Assembly: GCF_041379045.1 (NCBI RefSeq)
Contig: NZ_CP166871.1
Coordinates: 1,488,001-1,552,000 of the forward strand
Direction of reading: 5' to 3'
DNA length: 64,000 nucleotides
Origin: Thalassotalea ponticola
GTDB lineage: Bacteria > Pseudomonadota > Gammaproteobacteria > Enterobacterales > Alteromonadaceae
Shown here: positions 51,008 to 60,583 of the stretch, piece after piece
How positions within the stretch are numbered: position 1 is the stretch's first letter
How the letters are laid out: each line of letters opens with the position of its first letter
The notes under the pieces: generated by a model
The model's database searches: none
What the model was told of the DNA's origin: nothing
Seen by the model: the letters and a program-made list of their open reading frames with translations, nothing else
Translations under genes and position numbers: made by a program

Positions 51008-53331
51008 TGATAGTAAAACAATTTTTAGACATGCTAGAACGCAACCTGTTTCGCTTTCGCTTTACAGTGTTGGGTATTTTTCTTTTTATAACCGGTTATT
51101 TATTGGCTCAGGCGACCAACATTCGCCTTGATGCGTCGTTTGAGAAAAACATCCCTTTGCAACACAGCTATATGCAAACCTATTTAAAGCATCAAAACGA
51201 TTTTGGTGGTGCGAATAACGTATTAATATCGGTGTGTAATAGCGAGGGCGATATCTTTAACGAGTCGTTTTTCAATACCCTTAAAGGCGTACACGATCAG
51301 TTGTTCTTTATTCCGGGGGTAAATCGCACACTGGTTAATTCTCTTTACTCGCCGTCAACTCGGTTTGTCGAGGTTGTCGAAGATGGCTTTGCTGGCGGGC
51401 CAGTTATTCCGGCAGACTTTCAAGCCACCGAACAAGGCTTAGCGACGGTTAAGAGTAATATTGAAAAAGCCGGTATTGTTGGCTCTGTGGTATCAGACGA
51501 TTACAGTTGTGCCATGGTCAAAGCGTCACTGATGGAGATCAATCCGGATACAGGGGAAAAGCTCGACACATTAAAACTTGCCAAACAGCTGGAAGATGAG
51601 ATTCGCGGCAAATACGAGAAAGACAACATCAGTATCCACATTATTGGTTTTGCCAAAATGGTGGGGGATATTGCTGACGGCGCTAAAGGCGTTGTCACTT
51701 TCTTCGCTATCGCCATCGCCATTACAGCAGTGATGGTTTACCTGTTTTGTAACTCGATCACCTTAACTATATTGCCAATAGTTTGTTCGCTTATTGCGGT
51801 TATTTGGCAAATGGGACTGTTGACGCTACTCGGCTTTGGCCTTGACCCGATGTCGATACTGGTGCCGTTTTTGGTGTTTGCTATCGGTGTCTCTCACGGG
51901 GTTCAGATGATCAATGCGATATCAAAAGAGGTCGCTCATGGAGCCCACGCAAAACAAGCGGCACAAACCGCGTTTCGTCGTCTGCTGTTACCCGGTGGAA
52001 TTGCGTTATTATCGGATACCGTTGGCTTTTTAACCCTGTTGGCGATTGATATCGGCATTATTCGCGAGTTGGCGATAACGGCTTCCTTGGGTGTTGGCTT
52101 AATTATTTTTACCAACCTTGTATTATTACCGGTACTGGTATCATTTGTGCGCTTTGACCAACAAGCGCTGCAGCAAATAGAGCGCAATGCCGATCACAAG
52201 TTGATGAATCGCATATTGTGGAAAAAAGCAGCGTTCGTTAGCTCGCCTAAGGCTGCCGGTGTCATTTTAGCGGTTACTGCGGTAATGTTTGTCTGGGGTT
52301 TGTATCAAAGCCAGAAGCTAAAAATTGGCGATTTACACGCTGGCGCGCCAGCATTACACCAAGATTCTCGCTACAATCAAGATACCTTCTTAATTACCGA
52401 TAAGTACGCGATTAGTGTTGATTACATGTCTGTGGTTGCTGAAACATATAGCGACTCATGTATCAATCACGATGTATTATCGACAATGGATGAGATGCAG
52501 TGGCGCCTAGAGAACATTGATGGTGTTCAATCGGCAGTGTCGTTGGCAACGGTCGCTAAAAAAGTAAATTCTAACTTTAACGAGGGTAACAAGCGTTGGC
52601 AGGTATTACCGCGCAATTCCTCGTCACTGGTACAGGCTATTGCCTTAGTGCCGACAACAAGTGGTTTACTCAATACCGATTGCAGTGCGATGCCAATTAT
52701 TCTGTTCATGGAAGATCACAAAGCTGAAACCATTGAACGGGTGGTTGCGGCGGTAAAAGAAAACACCGCAGAACTCAATACCGATGATATTCAGTTTAAA
52801 TTAGCCTCTGGCCCAGTTGGCGTTATGGCGGCGACTAATGAGGCCGTAGCCGAAGCGCAATTGCCAATGATGCTTTACGTATACGCTGCGGTCACTTTGT
52901 TGTGTTTAATCAGCTTCCGTTCAATACGAGCAACCATTGTTATTATCGTGCCCTTGTACGTGGTCTCAACGCTGGCACAGGCACTGATGACCTATCTTGA
53001 TATTGGTTTGACGGTATCGACCTTACCGGTTATTGCCTTGGGTGTGGGTATTGGTGTTGATTACGGCATTTATATCTTGTCGACCATGAGCTCTCGAATC
53101 AAACGCGGTGAAACCATGGCACAAGCGTATTTAGGCGCATTAAAAGAGCGCGGTAGTGCGGTGTTAATCACCGGTGTGACCTTGGCTATCGGCGTATCAA
53201 CGTGGTTTTTCTCAGACCTCAAGTTCCAAGTAGATATGGGTATTCTATTGACCTTCATGTTCTTGGTAAATATGTTGGCGGCTATCATTATATTGCCAGC
53301 CCTTTCAACGTTTTTATGGCGTAAAAATTAA
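51007..53331 (+). CDS. RND-superfamily MMPL-type transporter
   Basis: This 774-residue inner-membrane protein has the RND layout: helix 1 (about 16-34), a periplasmic domain, five helices (about 225-380), helix 7, a second periplasmic domain and five last helices. The two half-repeats show FLVFAIGVSHGVQMI and VIALGVGIGVDYGIYIL; the aspartate of the second is the usual proton-relay residue, while the first half has Ser-His instead. At 774 residues it resembles the hydrophobe exporter (HAE3/MMPL) branch rather than AcrB. It overlaps the propeller gene by one base. Its likely role is moving a lipid-like compound with the DUF1302/DUF1329 partners (inference). Confidence 0.9.
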   Translation: MIVKQFLDMLERNLFRFRFTVLGIFLFITGYLLAQATNIRLDASFEKNIPLQHSYMQTYLKHQNDFGGANNVLISVCNSEGDIFNESFFNTLKGVHDQLFFIPGVNRTLVNSLYSPSTRFVEVVEDGFAGGPVIPADFQATEQGLATVKSNIEKAGIVGSVVSDDYSCAMVKASLMEINPDTGEKLDTLKLAKQLEDEIRGKYEKDNISIHIIGFAKMVGDIADGAKGVVTFFAIAIAITAVMVYLFCNSITLTILPIVCSLIAVIWQMGLLTLLGFGLDPMSILVPFLVFAIGVSHGVQMINAISKEVAHGAHAKQAAQTAFRRLLLPGGIALLSDTVGFLTLLAIDIGIIRELAITASLGVGLIIFTNLVLLPVLVSFVRFDQQALQQIERNADHKLMNRILWKKAAFVSSPKAAGVILAVTAVMFVWGLYQSQKLKIGDLHAGAPALHQDSRYNQDTFLITDKYAISVDYMSVVAETYSDSCINHDVLSTMDEMQWRLENIDGVQSAVSLATVAKKVNSNFNEGNKRWQVLPRNSSSLVQAIALVPTTSGLLNTDCSAMPIILFMEDHKAETIERVVAAVKENTAELNTDDIQFKLASGPVGVMAATNEAVAEAQLPMMLYVYAAVTLLCLISFRSIRATIVIIVPLYVVSTLAQALMTYLDIGLTVSTLPVIALGVGIGVDYGIYILSTMSSRIKRGETMAQAYLGALKERGSAVLITGVTLAIGVSTWFFSDLKFQVDMGILLTFMFLVNMLAAIIILPALSTFLWRKN

Positions 53332-53367
53332 TCCGCTCAAAAACGCTAATTTTGCATAACTAATCAT

Positions 53368-53397
53368 GAAAATGGCCGTATGGCCATTTTCTATTTA
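53368..53397 (+). terminator. Intrinsic terminator after the RND gene
   Basis: GAAAATGGCC (53368-53377) and GGCCATTTTC (53382-53391) with a GTAT loop, followed by TATTT. Confidence 0.85.
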
Positions 53398-53599
53398 GGC
53401 CAGTTGAATAGAATATTGTTAACTGTTAACACTGTGCTTACAATTGGTATTTTTACTCTAAAAAAGTTCTCGCAATCCCCTAGTTTTCTTAATAGAATTC
53501 GCACCGTAGTCTATCCTAATAGCTATCCAATAGAATAATTGGAAAAATGCAAAGCACGTCCTTGTATTTTGTCGTGAAAGTTTAGAACAAGAATTACAA

Positions 53600-53646
53600 A
53601 CACCAGCAACCGGCCAAAATTATATCGTTATCGTTGTTGCCGGTGT
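53600..53646 (+). promoter_or_regulatory. Leader hairpin with alternative pairing before the NAD-GDH gene
   Basis: ACACCAGCAAC (53600-53610) can pair with GTTGCCGGTGT (53636-53646) with one mismatch. Alternatively ACCGGC (53609-53614) pairs perfectly with GCCGGT (53639-53644), and the two folds exclude each other. The rest of the 353-base gap is AT-rich. The ribosome binding site GAGGGG at 53671-53676 is outside both stems. Confidence 0.35.
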
Positions 53647-53684
53647 AGGTTAGAAAACATTTCGCCAAACTGAGGGGAATATTT

Positions 53685-56600
53685 ATGGCGTCATTTGATA
53701 ATCACTCTTCTGTACTTTTTAGTAACGTGACGAAACTGATCCGTGAAAAAGTACCTGCCGAAACGGCACCCTTGCTAGAACAATTCACCTCACTGTTTTA
53801 TCACAATCTATCAGCTGATGACTTAGCCGGTCGCAACGAGAGCGATGTTTACGGCGCTACGTTAAGTTTGTGGAAAGCGTTAAATTCACGCGAGAATGAC
53901 AATGCGTTTATTCGCGTGTTAAACCCTGAAGTATCGAAGCACGGCTGGAAATCGAGCCATACGGTTATTGAAATCATTTTAAAAGACACACCGTTTTTAG
54001 TCGATTCTACTCGAATTGCGCTAAATCGCTTAGGCTTATCACCGCATCTCATTGTCAATTGCCCAATGAAAATAGTGCGTGATTACAACAATCAAGTATC
54101 GGCGCTAGGCGATGCGACAAAAGAGCTTAAAGAAAGTACCACGGAAACCGTGTTCTTTATTGAAATTGATCGTTTAACGACACAAAAACAAATCGATCAA
54201 CTAACTCAAGAGCTAGACTCTGTGTATAAAGATGTTTGGTCAACGGTTAACGATTGGCAAGCATTAACCGATAAGTTTAAAGGTGCAATTGCTCATTTAG
54301 AAACATCCAAAGCCCAATTTGATCAAGACGATTACCGAGAGAGCAAAGAATTTCTCGAATGGTTACTCGACAACAACTTTACCTTTATGGGTTATCGCTA
54401 TTACGAAGTGAAAAAAGTTAAAGGCGATGTGGCGTTGCAAGCCGACCGCCAGTCAGGATTGGGCCTGATGCGCGACTCCGATGAAAAAACGGCAACGCGT
54501 ATGGTAAATAGCCTACCTGAAAAAGCCCGTGAAATTGCACTGGGTAACAACATTTTGATTTTGACCAAAACCAACAGTAAGTCGCGAGTACACCGTCCGG
54601 CTCACATGGATTACATTGGTATCAAACGATTTGACGAGCAAGGACACGTCATTGCTGAAGAGCGCTTTTTAGGGTTATTTGGCAGTGCGTTTTACAATGA
54701 CAGCGCGCTTAATCTGCCGATCATTCGCCATAAGGTACAACGCGTCTGCCAAGCATCGGGCTTTGCGCCAAATTCTCACGCCTATAAAACCCTAATCAAT
54801 ATCTTAGAGACGTATCCTCGTGATGAGATCTTGCAGTCGAGTATTGACGAGTTAGTTAAAACGGTGAAGGGCGTTTTACAAATGCAAGAGCGCGACGTTA
54901 GTGGCTTATTTGTTCGTCGTGATGTATTTGACCGTTTCTATTCGTGTATGGTCTACGTGCCGCGCGAGCGTTACAACACGCAACTGCGTATCGATACCCA
55001 AAAAATATTACAAGCAGCCTTTGGAAGTGAACATGAAGTTGAGTTCAATACTTTCTTCTCGGAATCTGTCCAGGCCCGTACTCACTACATTGTCCGAGTG
55101 GACTCAACAAAAGCAGATATAAACGTGAAAGAAATTGAACGCAACTTAAATGAAGCAGCCCGCAGTTGGGATGATAAATTTTTCGATGCACTTAAAGCCA
55201 ATAAAGGCGAAGTAAGAGGTAAAGCTCTGGCGCGTAAATACGCGAGCTTTGCTCAGTCGTACAAAGACGAAGTGTTACCGGGCACGGCGATTGTTGATAT
55301 CGATAAGCTTGAAGCGATTAGTGATAACAACCCTCTGGAAATGTTGTTTTATCAGCCATTAGAAGAAAAGGCAGACAGTCGTTTTGTTAAGTTGAAACTG
55401 TTTCACAAAGGCGAACCTCTGCACTTATCTGATGTGCTACCGATGCTGGAAAACTTCGGTTTACGGGTGATCGGTGAAAGTCCATATATGGTTCGTTCTG
55501 ACGACGGCGAGATGTATTGGATTTTAGATTTCTCAATGCTATTAACGGGCCACAAAACGTTTAATCTTGAACAAGTTCAAGCGTTATTCCAAGATGCATT
55601 TGCCAAAGTGTGGCATGGTGAATTAGAAGACGATGGCTTTAACAAGCTGATTTTAGGTGCTGGTTTAGCTGGACGCGAAGTCTCAATTTTACGTGCCTAT
55701 GCCAAGTATCAACAGCAAATTGGCAGTACCTTCTCGCAAAGTTATATCGAGTCAACATTTACCCGTTACCCAAATTTCGCCGAGTTATTGGTTCAGCTAT
55801 TCAACTTGAAATTTGATCCAAAGGGCAAGTCAACGCAAAAAGCCATTACTAAAGTCGTTGAAACGATTGAAACATCGCTTGACGCGGTTGCGAGTTTGGA
55901 TGATGACCGCATTATTCGACGTTACGTAGAAATCATGAACGCGACTATGCGCACAAACTATTATCAGAAAGATGAGCAGGGCGTAGATAAATCGTACATG
56001 TCATTTAAGCTGATGCCTGAATTGATCCCTGAGATGCCAAAACCACTGCCGAAATACGAAATTTTTGTATATTCGCCTCAAGTTGAAGGTGTTCACTTGC
56101 GCGGTGGTAAAGTGGCTCGTGGTGGTTTGCGCTGGTCAGATCGCCGTGAGGACTTTAGAACCGAAGTATTGGGCTTGGTGAAAGCACAGCAAGTAAAAAA
56201 TACCGTTATTGTACCGGTTGGTGCCAAAGGTGGATTTTACTGTAAGCAATTACCGCTTGGTGGTACTCGACAAGAGATTTTTGAGGCTGGACGCGAGTGC
56301 TATAAGACATTTATCCGCGCCTTGTTAGACATTACTGATAATATTGTCGGTGGTGAAGTGGTACACCCTGATTCGGTGATTCGCTTAGACGAAGACGACA
56401 CCTATTTAGTGGTCGCAGCCGACAAGGGCACGGCAACGTTTTCGGATACCGCCAATGAAATCGCTGAAGAGTACGGCTTTTGGTTAGGTGACGCCTTTGC
56501 CTCTGGTGGGTCTGTTGGTTATGACCACAAGAAAATGGGGATTACCGCCAAAGGTGCTTGGGAGTCAGTTAAGCGTCACTTTAGAGAAATTGGTGTGAAC

Positions 56601-58532
56601 TGTCAGACCACAGACTTTACCGTATTGGCTGTAGGTGATATGGGCGGTGACGTATTTGGTAACGGCATGCTGTTATCAAAACACATCTGTTTGCAAGTGG
56701 CATTCAACCACATGCACATCTTTATCGATCCAACGCCAGATTCTGCGTCGAGTTACGTTGAACGCGAGCGCCTGTTTAATTTACCGGGTTCAAGCTGGGA
56801 CGATTACAACCGCGATCTTATTTCTGAAGGCGGTGGTATTTTCTCTCGCGCTGAGAAATCAATCAAACTGACCCCACAAATGAAACAAATGCTGGGGACC
56901 AAAAAGTTATCACTTTCGCCAAATGAATTGATTCAACACGCGTTGAAAATGAAAGTCGACTTAATCTGGAATGGCGGTATTGGTACCTACATTAAAGGGT
57001 CGAAAGAAAGCCACGCGGAAGTGGGCGATCGAGCCAATGACGTACTTCGCGTAAACGGCAGTGAAGTGCAGGCCAAAGTCATCGGTGAAGGCGGTAACTT
57101 AGGTTGTACTCAACTGGGTCGTATTGAATACACCAGCAATGGTGGACGCATGAACACCGACTTTGTTGACAACGTCGGTGGTGTTGATTGCTCTGATAAC
57201 GAAGTTAATATTAAGATCCTGTTAAACACCTTAGTGGCAAATGGCGATTTAACCATTAAACAGCGCAATAACTTACTTTACGACATGACGGATGATGTAG
57301 AGCGCATTGTTTTAGAGGACTGTTATCACCAGACGCATTCAATTTCTATCTCAGAAGCTCGTGGTGCTAAGAAATTAAAAGAGCAACAGCGATTTATTCA
57401 CCATTTAGAGCGTCACGGTAAGCTAGACCGCGCTTTGGAGTTTATTCCAAGCGACGAAGAAATGGTTGAGCGAATGGCTCGCGGTCGCGGCTTAACTCGC
57501 CCTGAAATTTCAGTGCTTATCGCCTACGGTAAAATGGTACTGAAAGAAGAGTTATTGGTCGATGAAATCAATGATGACCCGTACTTGAACAAGCTATTGA
57601 TCACCGCATTTCCAGAGCAACTGCAAAAGCTTTACAAGCAACAAATGCAGTTACACCCACTGCGCGGTGAGATTATTGCGACTCGCCTTGCCAACGACTT
57701 GTGTAATTACATGGGCTCAAACTTTGTGGTTCGCATGCAAGAAGAAACGGGTGCGGATAGCGCTGAAGTTGCTAAGTGCTTTACCATTGCCAGTGCGATT
57801 TTCGAGTTAGAGCAAACGTGGTCGCAGATCACTGAATTAGACAACAAGATCGAAGCATCGGTACAAACCGAAATGTTATTTGAATTGCGTCGAAACGTGC
57901 GTCGTGCAACGCGTTGGTTGTTGCGTCATCGCAACAAGGCGATGACCATCGAGCAATCTATCGATTTCTTTGCGCCAAGCTTTGCAGTGCTTAGTGCTAA
58001 TTTAGATAAGTTCATTGATGCAAAAGAAGCAAAAGGCTTAAACGACACCAAAGAACAGCTGAAAGAGCGCAAGGTTCCGGCGAAGATCGCCCAGCGAATT
58101 GCACAGTTGTCGACCTTGTTCTCAACCATGGACATCGCCCAGATCGCAACGCAACAGGAGCGTGATGTTCCGTTAGTTGCTGCGCTGTATTACACCATTG
58201 GTGTGCGCCTTGAATTGCATTGGTTCCTTGATCAAATCACCAAGCAACCGGTAGACAATCACTGGCAAGCGTTGGCGCGTGCGTCGTTTAGAGAAGAGCT
58301 CGATTGGCAGCAACGCGAATTGACCTCTGCGATTCTGCGTCAACACCCTGACAGTAAAGATATCGATGCGATGATCGATGATTGGGTAGCGCGTTGTGAA
58401 CAACCATTAACTCGTTGGCGCCAAGTGCTGGCTGATTTTAAAACCAGCAAAACCCACGAATTTGCCAAATTCTCAGTTGCATTGCGCGAGCTGATGATGC
58501 TGTCACATCACAATGACCACGCATCTAGCTAA
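53685..58532 (+). CDS. NAD-specific glutamate dehydrogenase, large (180-kDa) type
   Basis: The 1615-residue enzyme converts glutamate to 2-oxoglutarate and ammonia with NAD, mainly for catabolism. N-terminal ACT-like regulatory segments fill about 1-700. The catalytic core follows, with RGGKVARGGLRWSDRREDFRTEV, the lysine motif VPVGAKGGFYCK, MGGDVFGNGML and NGGIGTYIKGSKESHAEVGDRAND. A long helical C-terminal domain completes it. This is the Streptomyces/Pseudomonas GdhB family, not the short GdhA. GAGGGG lies 8 bases before the ATG at 53685. pyrD follows beyond a terminator, the usual gammaproteobacterial neighbourhood. Confidence 0.96.
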   Translation: MASFDNHSSVLFSNVTKLIREKVPAETAPLLEQFTSLFYHNLSADDLAGRNESDVYGATLSLWKALNSRENDNAFIRVLNPEVSKHGWKSSHTVIEIILKDTPFLVDSTRIALNRLGLSPHLIVNCPMKIVRDYNNQVSALGDATKELKESTTETVFFIEIDRLTTQKQIDQLTQELDSVYKDVWSTVNDWQALTDKFKGAIAHLETSKAQFDQDDYRESKEFLEWLLDNNFTFMGYRYYEVKKVKGDVALQADRQSGLGLMRDSDEKTATRMVNSLPEKAREIALGNNILILTKTNSKSRVHRPAHMDYIGIKRFDEQGHVIAEERFLGLFGSAFYNDSALNLPIIRHKVQRVCQASGFAPNSHAYKTLINILETYPRDEILQSSIDELVKTVKGVLQMQERDVSGLFVRRDVFDRFYSCMVYVPRERYNTQLRIDTQKILQAAFGSEHEVEFNTFFSESVQARTHYIVRVDSTKADINVKEIERNLNEAARSWDDKFFDALKANKGEVRGKALARKYASFAQSYKDEVLPGTAIVDIDKLEAISDNNPLEMLFYQPLEEKADSRFVKLKLFHKGEPLHLSDVLPMLENFGLRVIGESPYMVRSDDGEMYWILDFSMLLTGHKTFNLEQVQALFQDAFAKVWHGELEDDGFNKLILGAGLAGREVSILRAYAKYQQQIGSTFSQSYIESTFTRYPNFAELLVQLFNLKFDPKGKSTQKAITKVVETIETSLDAVASLDDDRIIRRYVEIMNATMRTNYYQKDEQGVDKSYMSFKLMPELIPEMPKPLPKYEIFVYSPQVEGVHLRGGKVARGGLRWSDRREDFRTEVLGLVKAQQVKNTVIVPVGAKGGFYCKQLPLGGTRQEIFEAGRECYKTFIRALLDITDNIVGGEVVHPDSVIRLDEDDTYLVVAADKGTATFSDTANEIAEEYGFWLGDAFASGGSVGYDHKKMGITAKGAWESVKRHFREIGVNCQTTDFTVLAVGDMGGDVFGNGMLLSKHICLQVAFNHMHIFIDPTPDSASSYVERERLFNLPGSSWDDYNRDLISEGGGIFSRAEKSIKLTPQMKQMLGTKKLSLSPNELIQHALKMKVDLIWNGGIGTYIKGSKESHAEVGDRANDVLRVNGSEVQAKVIGEGGNLGCTQLGRIEYTSNGGRMNTDFVDNVGGVDCSDNEVNIKILLNTLVANGDLTIKQRNNLLYDMTDDVERIVLEDCYHQTHSISISEARGAKKLKEQQRFIHHLERHGKLDRALEFIPSDEEMVERMARGRGLTRPEISVLIAYGKMVLKEELLVDEINDDPYLNKLLITAFPEQLQKLYKQQMQLHPLRGEIIATRLANDLCNYMGSNFVVRMQEETGADSAEVAKCFTIASAIFELEQTWSQITELDNKIEASVQTEMLFELRRNVRRATRWLLRHRNKAMTIEQSIDFFAPSFAVLSANLDKFIDAKEAKGLNDTKEQLKERKVPAKIAQRIAQLSTLFSTMDIAQIATQQERDVPLVAALYYTIGVRLELHWFLDQITKQPVDNHWQALARASFREELDWQQRELTSAILRQHPDSKDIDAMIDDWVARCEQPLTRWRQVLADFKTSKTHEFAKFSVALRELMMLSHHNDHASS

Positions 58533-58573
58533 GTGAGCTCAGTTGCTGGTTTTTATCGACAATAAATGATGTT

Positions 58574-58602
58574 AAACTCCCCGCGCGCCGGGGAGTTTTT
58601 TT
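58574..58602 (+). terminator. Intrinsic terminator after NAD-GDH
   Basis: AAACTCCCC (58574-58582) and GGGGAGTTT (58590-58598) with a 7-base GC loop, then T. Confidence 0.94.
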
Positions 58603-58647
58603 ATCGCCCCATTTATACGACCTATTTGACGACAAAATTGAGATATC

Positions 58648-59658
58648 ATGCTTTATTCACTTGCTCGTAATGTTTTATTTAAAATGAGTCCAGAGCAGGC
58701 TCACGACTTCACCATTAATATGATGAAAAAACCGGCTGCGTGTGCGATGAAGGGCCTTTATGGCGCTAAAGTCAAGTCGAAGCCTGTTACTGTGATGGGA
58801 ATTGAGTTTCCAAACCCGGTTGGACTTGCCGCTGGATTAGACAAGAACGGCGAGTGTATTAACGGCTTTTCAGCATTGGGTTTTGGTTTTATTGAAGTCG
58901 GAACGGTAACACCTCGCCCTCAGCCAGGTAACCCAAAACCACGCATCTTTCGCTTGCCTGAGGCCGACGCGGTCATCAATCGCATGGGCTTTAATAACCA
59001 TGGTGTTGATTACCTCGTTGAACAGGTAAAACGCGCAAACTTCAACGGCGTACTGGGCATTAATATCGGTAAAAATAAAGATACCGCCGAAGAAAATGCC
59101 AAAGATGATTACATTCATTGTATGCAGAAAGTATATGAGTATGCCTCGTATATCACGGTCAATATTTCTTCACCGAATACGCCTGGCTTACGCGATCTTC
59201 AGTACGGCGATGCGTTAAACAATCTGTTGTCGGCGCTAAAAGAAGAGCAGACAAAGTTAGCACAAACGCATCAGAAATACGTCCCACTAGCGGTCAAAAT
59301 TGCCCCTGACTCAACAGCCGAAGAAATTAACGGTATAGCAGAGTGCCTGCTTGCCAATGGCATTGACGCGGTTATCGCCACCAATACCACTCTTAGTCGT
59401 GAAGGGGTAGAGGGGCTTGAGCACAGCGAGGAAATGGGCGGACTTAGCGGCCTTCCGGTACAACAAAAGAGTACCGACGTTATCCGCACTCTTGCCAATG
59501 CACTTGACGCCAAAATACCGATCATAGGTGTTGGGGGGATCAACAGTGCTGCATCAGCAAAAGAAAAGCTTGATGCGGGTGCGAGTCTGGTGCAAGTCTA
59601 TACTGGATTTATTTATCAAGGGCCGAGTTTGATCAAAGATATCGTTGACGCGCTTTAG
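58648..59658 (+). CDS. pyrD: Dihydroorotate dehydrogenase, quinone-dependent (class 2)
   Basis: PyrD oxidises dihydroorotate to orotate at the inner face of the membrane, passing electrons to quinone. The 336-residue protein has the class 2 N-terminal membrane-associated extension ([21 protein letters not shown]). The core has [14 protein letters not shown] and the catalytic serine loop [11 protein letters not shown], with [11 protein letters not shown] and [17 protein letters not shown] after it. AGATATC precedes the ATG without a strong Shine-Dalgarno. A 30-base perfect palindrome lies 30 bases after the stop. Confidence 0.97.
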   Translation: MLYSLARNVLFKMSPEQAHDFTINMMKKPAACAMKGLYGAKVKSKPVTVMGIEFPNPVGLAAGLDKNGECINGFSALGFGFIEVGTVTPRPQPGNPKPRIFRLPEADAVINRMGFNNHGVDYLVEQVKRANFNGVLGINIGKNKDTAEENAKDDYIHCMQKVYEYASYITVNISSPNTPGLRDLQYGDALNNLLSALKEEQTKLAQTHQKYVPLAVKIAPDSTAEEINGIAECLLANGIDAVIATNTTLSREGVEGLEHSEEMGGLSGLPVQQKSTDVIRTLANALDAKIPIIGVGGINSAASAKEKLDAGASLVQVYTGFIYQGPSLIKDIVDAL

Positions 59659-59687
59659 CGAACAAACGGCAAGCATCAGGTCATTTG

Positions 59688-59717
59688 GAGTCAGCCTGCG
59701 CTAGCGCAGGCTGACTC
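59688..59717. repeat. 30-bp perfect palindrome after pyrD
   Basis: The sequence starts GAGTCAGCCTGCGC, has TA at its centre and is identical to its own reverse complement over 30 bases. There is no T run on either side. It lies between convergent pyrD and a lipoprotein gene. Confidence 0.85.
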
Positions 59718-59820
59718 ATTAAGTCGTCAACAGCAACCGCTAGCGTGTCACCTTATCACTTTTCAATCGAGGTCATGGGCGCCGCCTTGTTGCCTTGGTC
59801 AACCAACACATGTCACGCTA

Positions 59821-60354
59821 TTACTGCGATTTTGGCTCAGCGATATTGCCGAAGTAGTAATAAATGGTCCACTGCGATTTAAATACATTACCACTTGGCA
59901 CAGCATGCGCGGCAAGCTTCGCCGAAGACTTGTCTGAGCTGAATTCTATTTTATAGCCTTGGTTATCCGCTTTTGTGCTTTCACTCGAGATCCAGTCGTT
60001 ACTCAAACACCGCTTAGCCGTGGCTTTGGCATTATTAAAGTATTGATCGATGACTTGTTTATTCGGCGCGCTTAAACTGCAGGCGTAGGTGTATTTTTCA
60101 GTGCCCCATGCCCAAATCTGACAGCTTTCTCCAACAAGGTGATATTTTGCTTTCCACACCTGACTTAGTTTTAAGTTACTTTGCTCTAGTTTAAGTCGGT
60201 CAAAATTATTGTCGTACTCTTTGAGAAGGGCGTTTATTTTTTCGCAAGGATCGGTTAGCGATATAGGCGGCTGGGAGTTACTGCTATCGTTGATAGAGCA
60301 ACTTGACAGGGTACAGCAACACAACAAAGTGGTGAGATGTTTCGATACGCTCAT
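59821..60354 (-). CDS. Small lipoprotein of unknown function
   Basis: The 177-residue protein has an N-terminal signal with Cys-rich hydrophobic core and lipobox LSSC (Cys19). A Ser/Asn-rich tether is followed by a globular domain containing paired cysteines (GESCQIWAWGTEKYTYACSL and KRCLSND). I do not recognise the family. The paired cysteines suggest a disulfide-stabilised periplasmic domain. It is separated from asnB by 230 bases and has no clear operon partner. Confidence 0.7.
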   Translation of the reverse strand: MSVSKHLTTLLCCCTLSSCSINDSSNSQPPISLTDPCEKINALLKEYDNNFDRLKLEQSNLKLSQVWKAKYHLVGESCQIWAWGTEKYTYACSLSAPNKQVIDQYFNNAKATAKRCLSNDWISSESTKADNQGYKIEFSSDKSSAKLAAHAVPSGNVFKSQWTIYYYFGNIAEPKSQ

Positions 60355-60583
60355 TCGCCTTGTATCCTTATTCGGTATTGACGGTTGGTTAGTCTATTAC
60401 TGGCTCGTTTTTACACGTTTAGCAAAGCTTATACGAGCCAATTGCTGCTTGCAGTTTTTCCCAATAAAAACATCGCCATACTGCACAACGCAATTATTTA
60501 GACTGCGTATTAAAGTATAGTGGAAGTTTTAGTGTAAACGCAGTGATTAACACCAGCGCAATATCAGTGCGTTTACCACTCGC

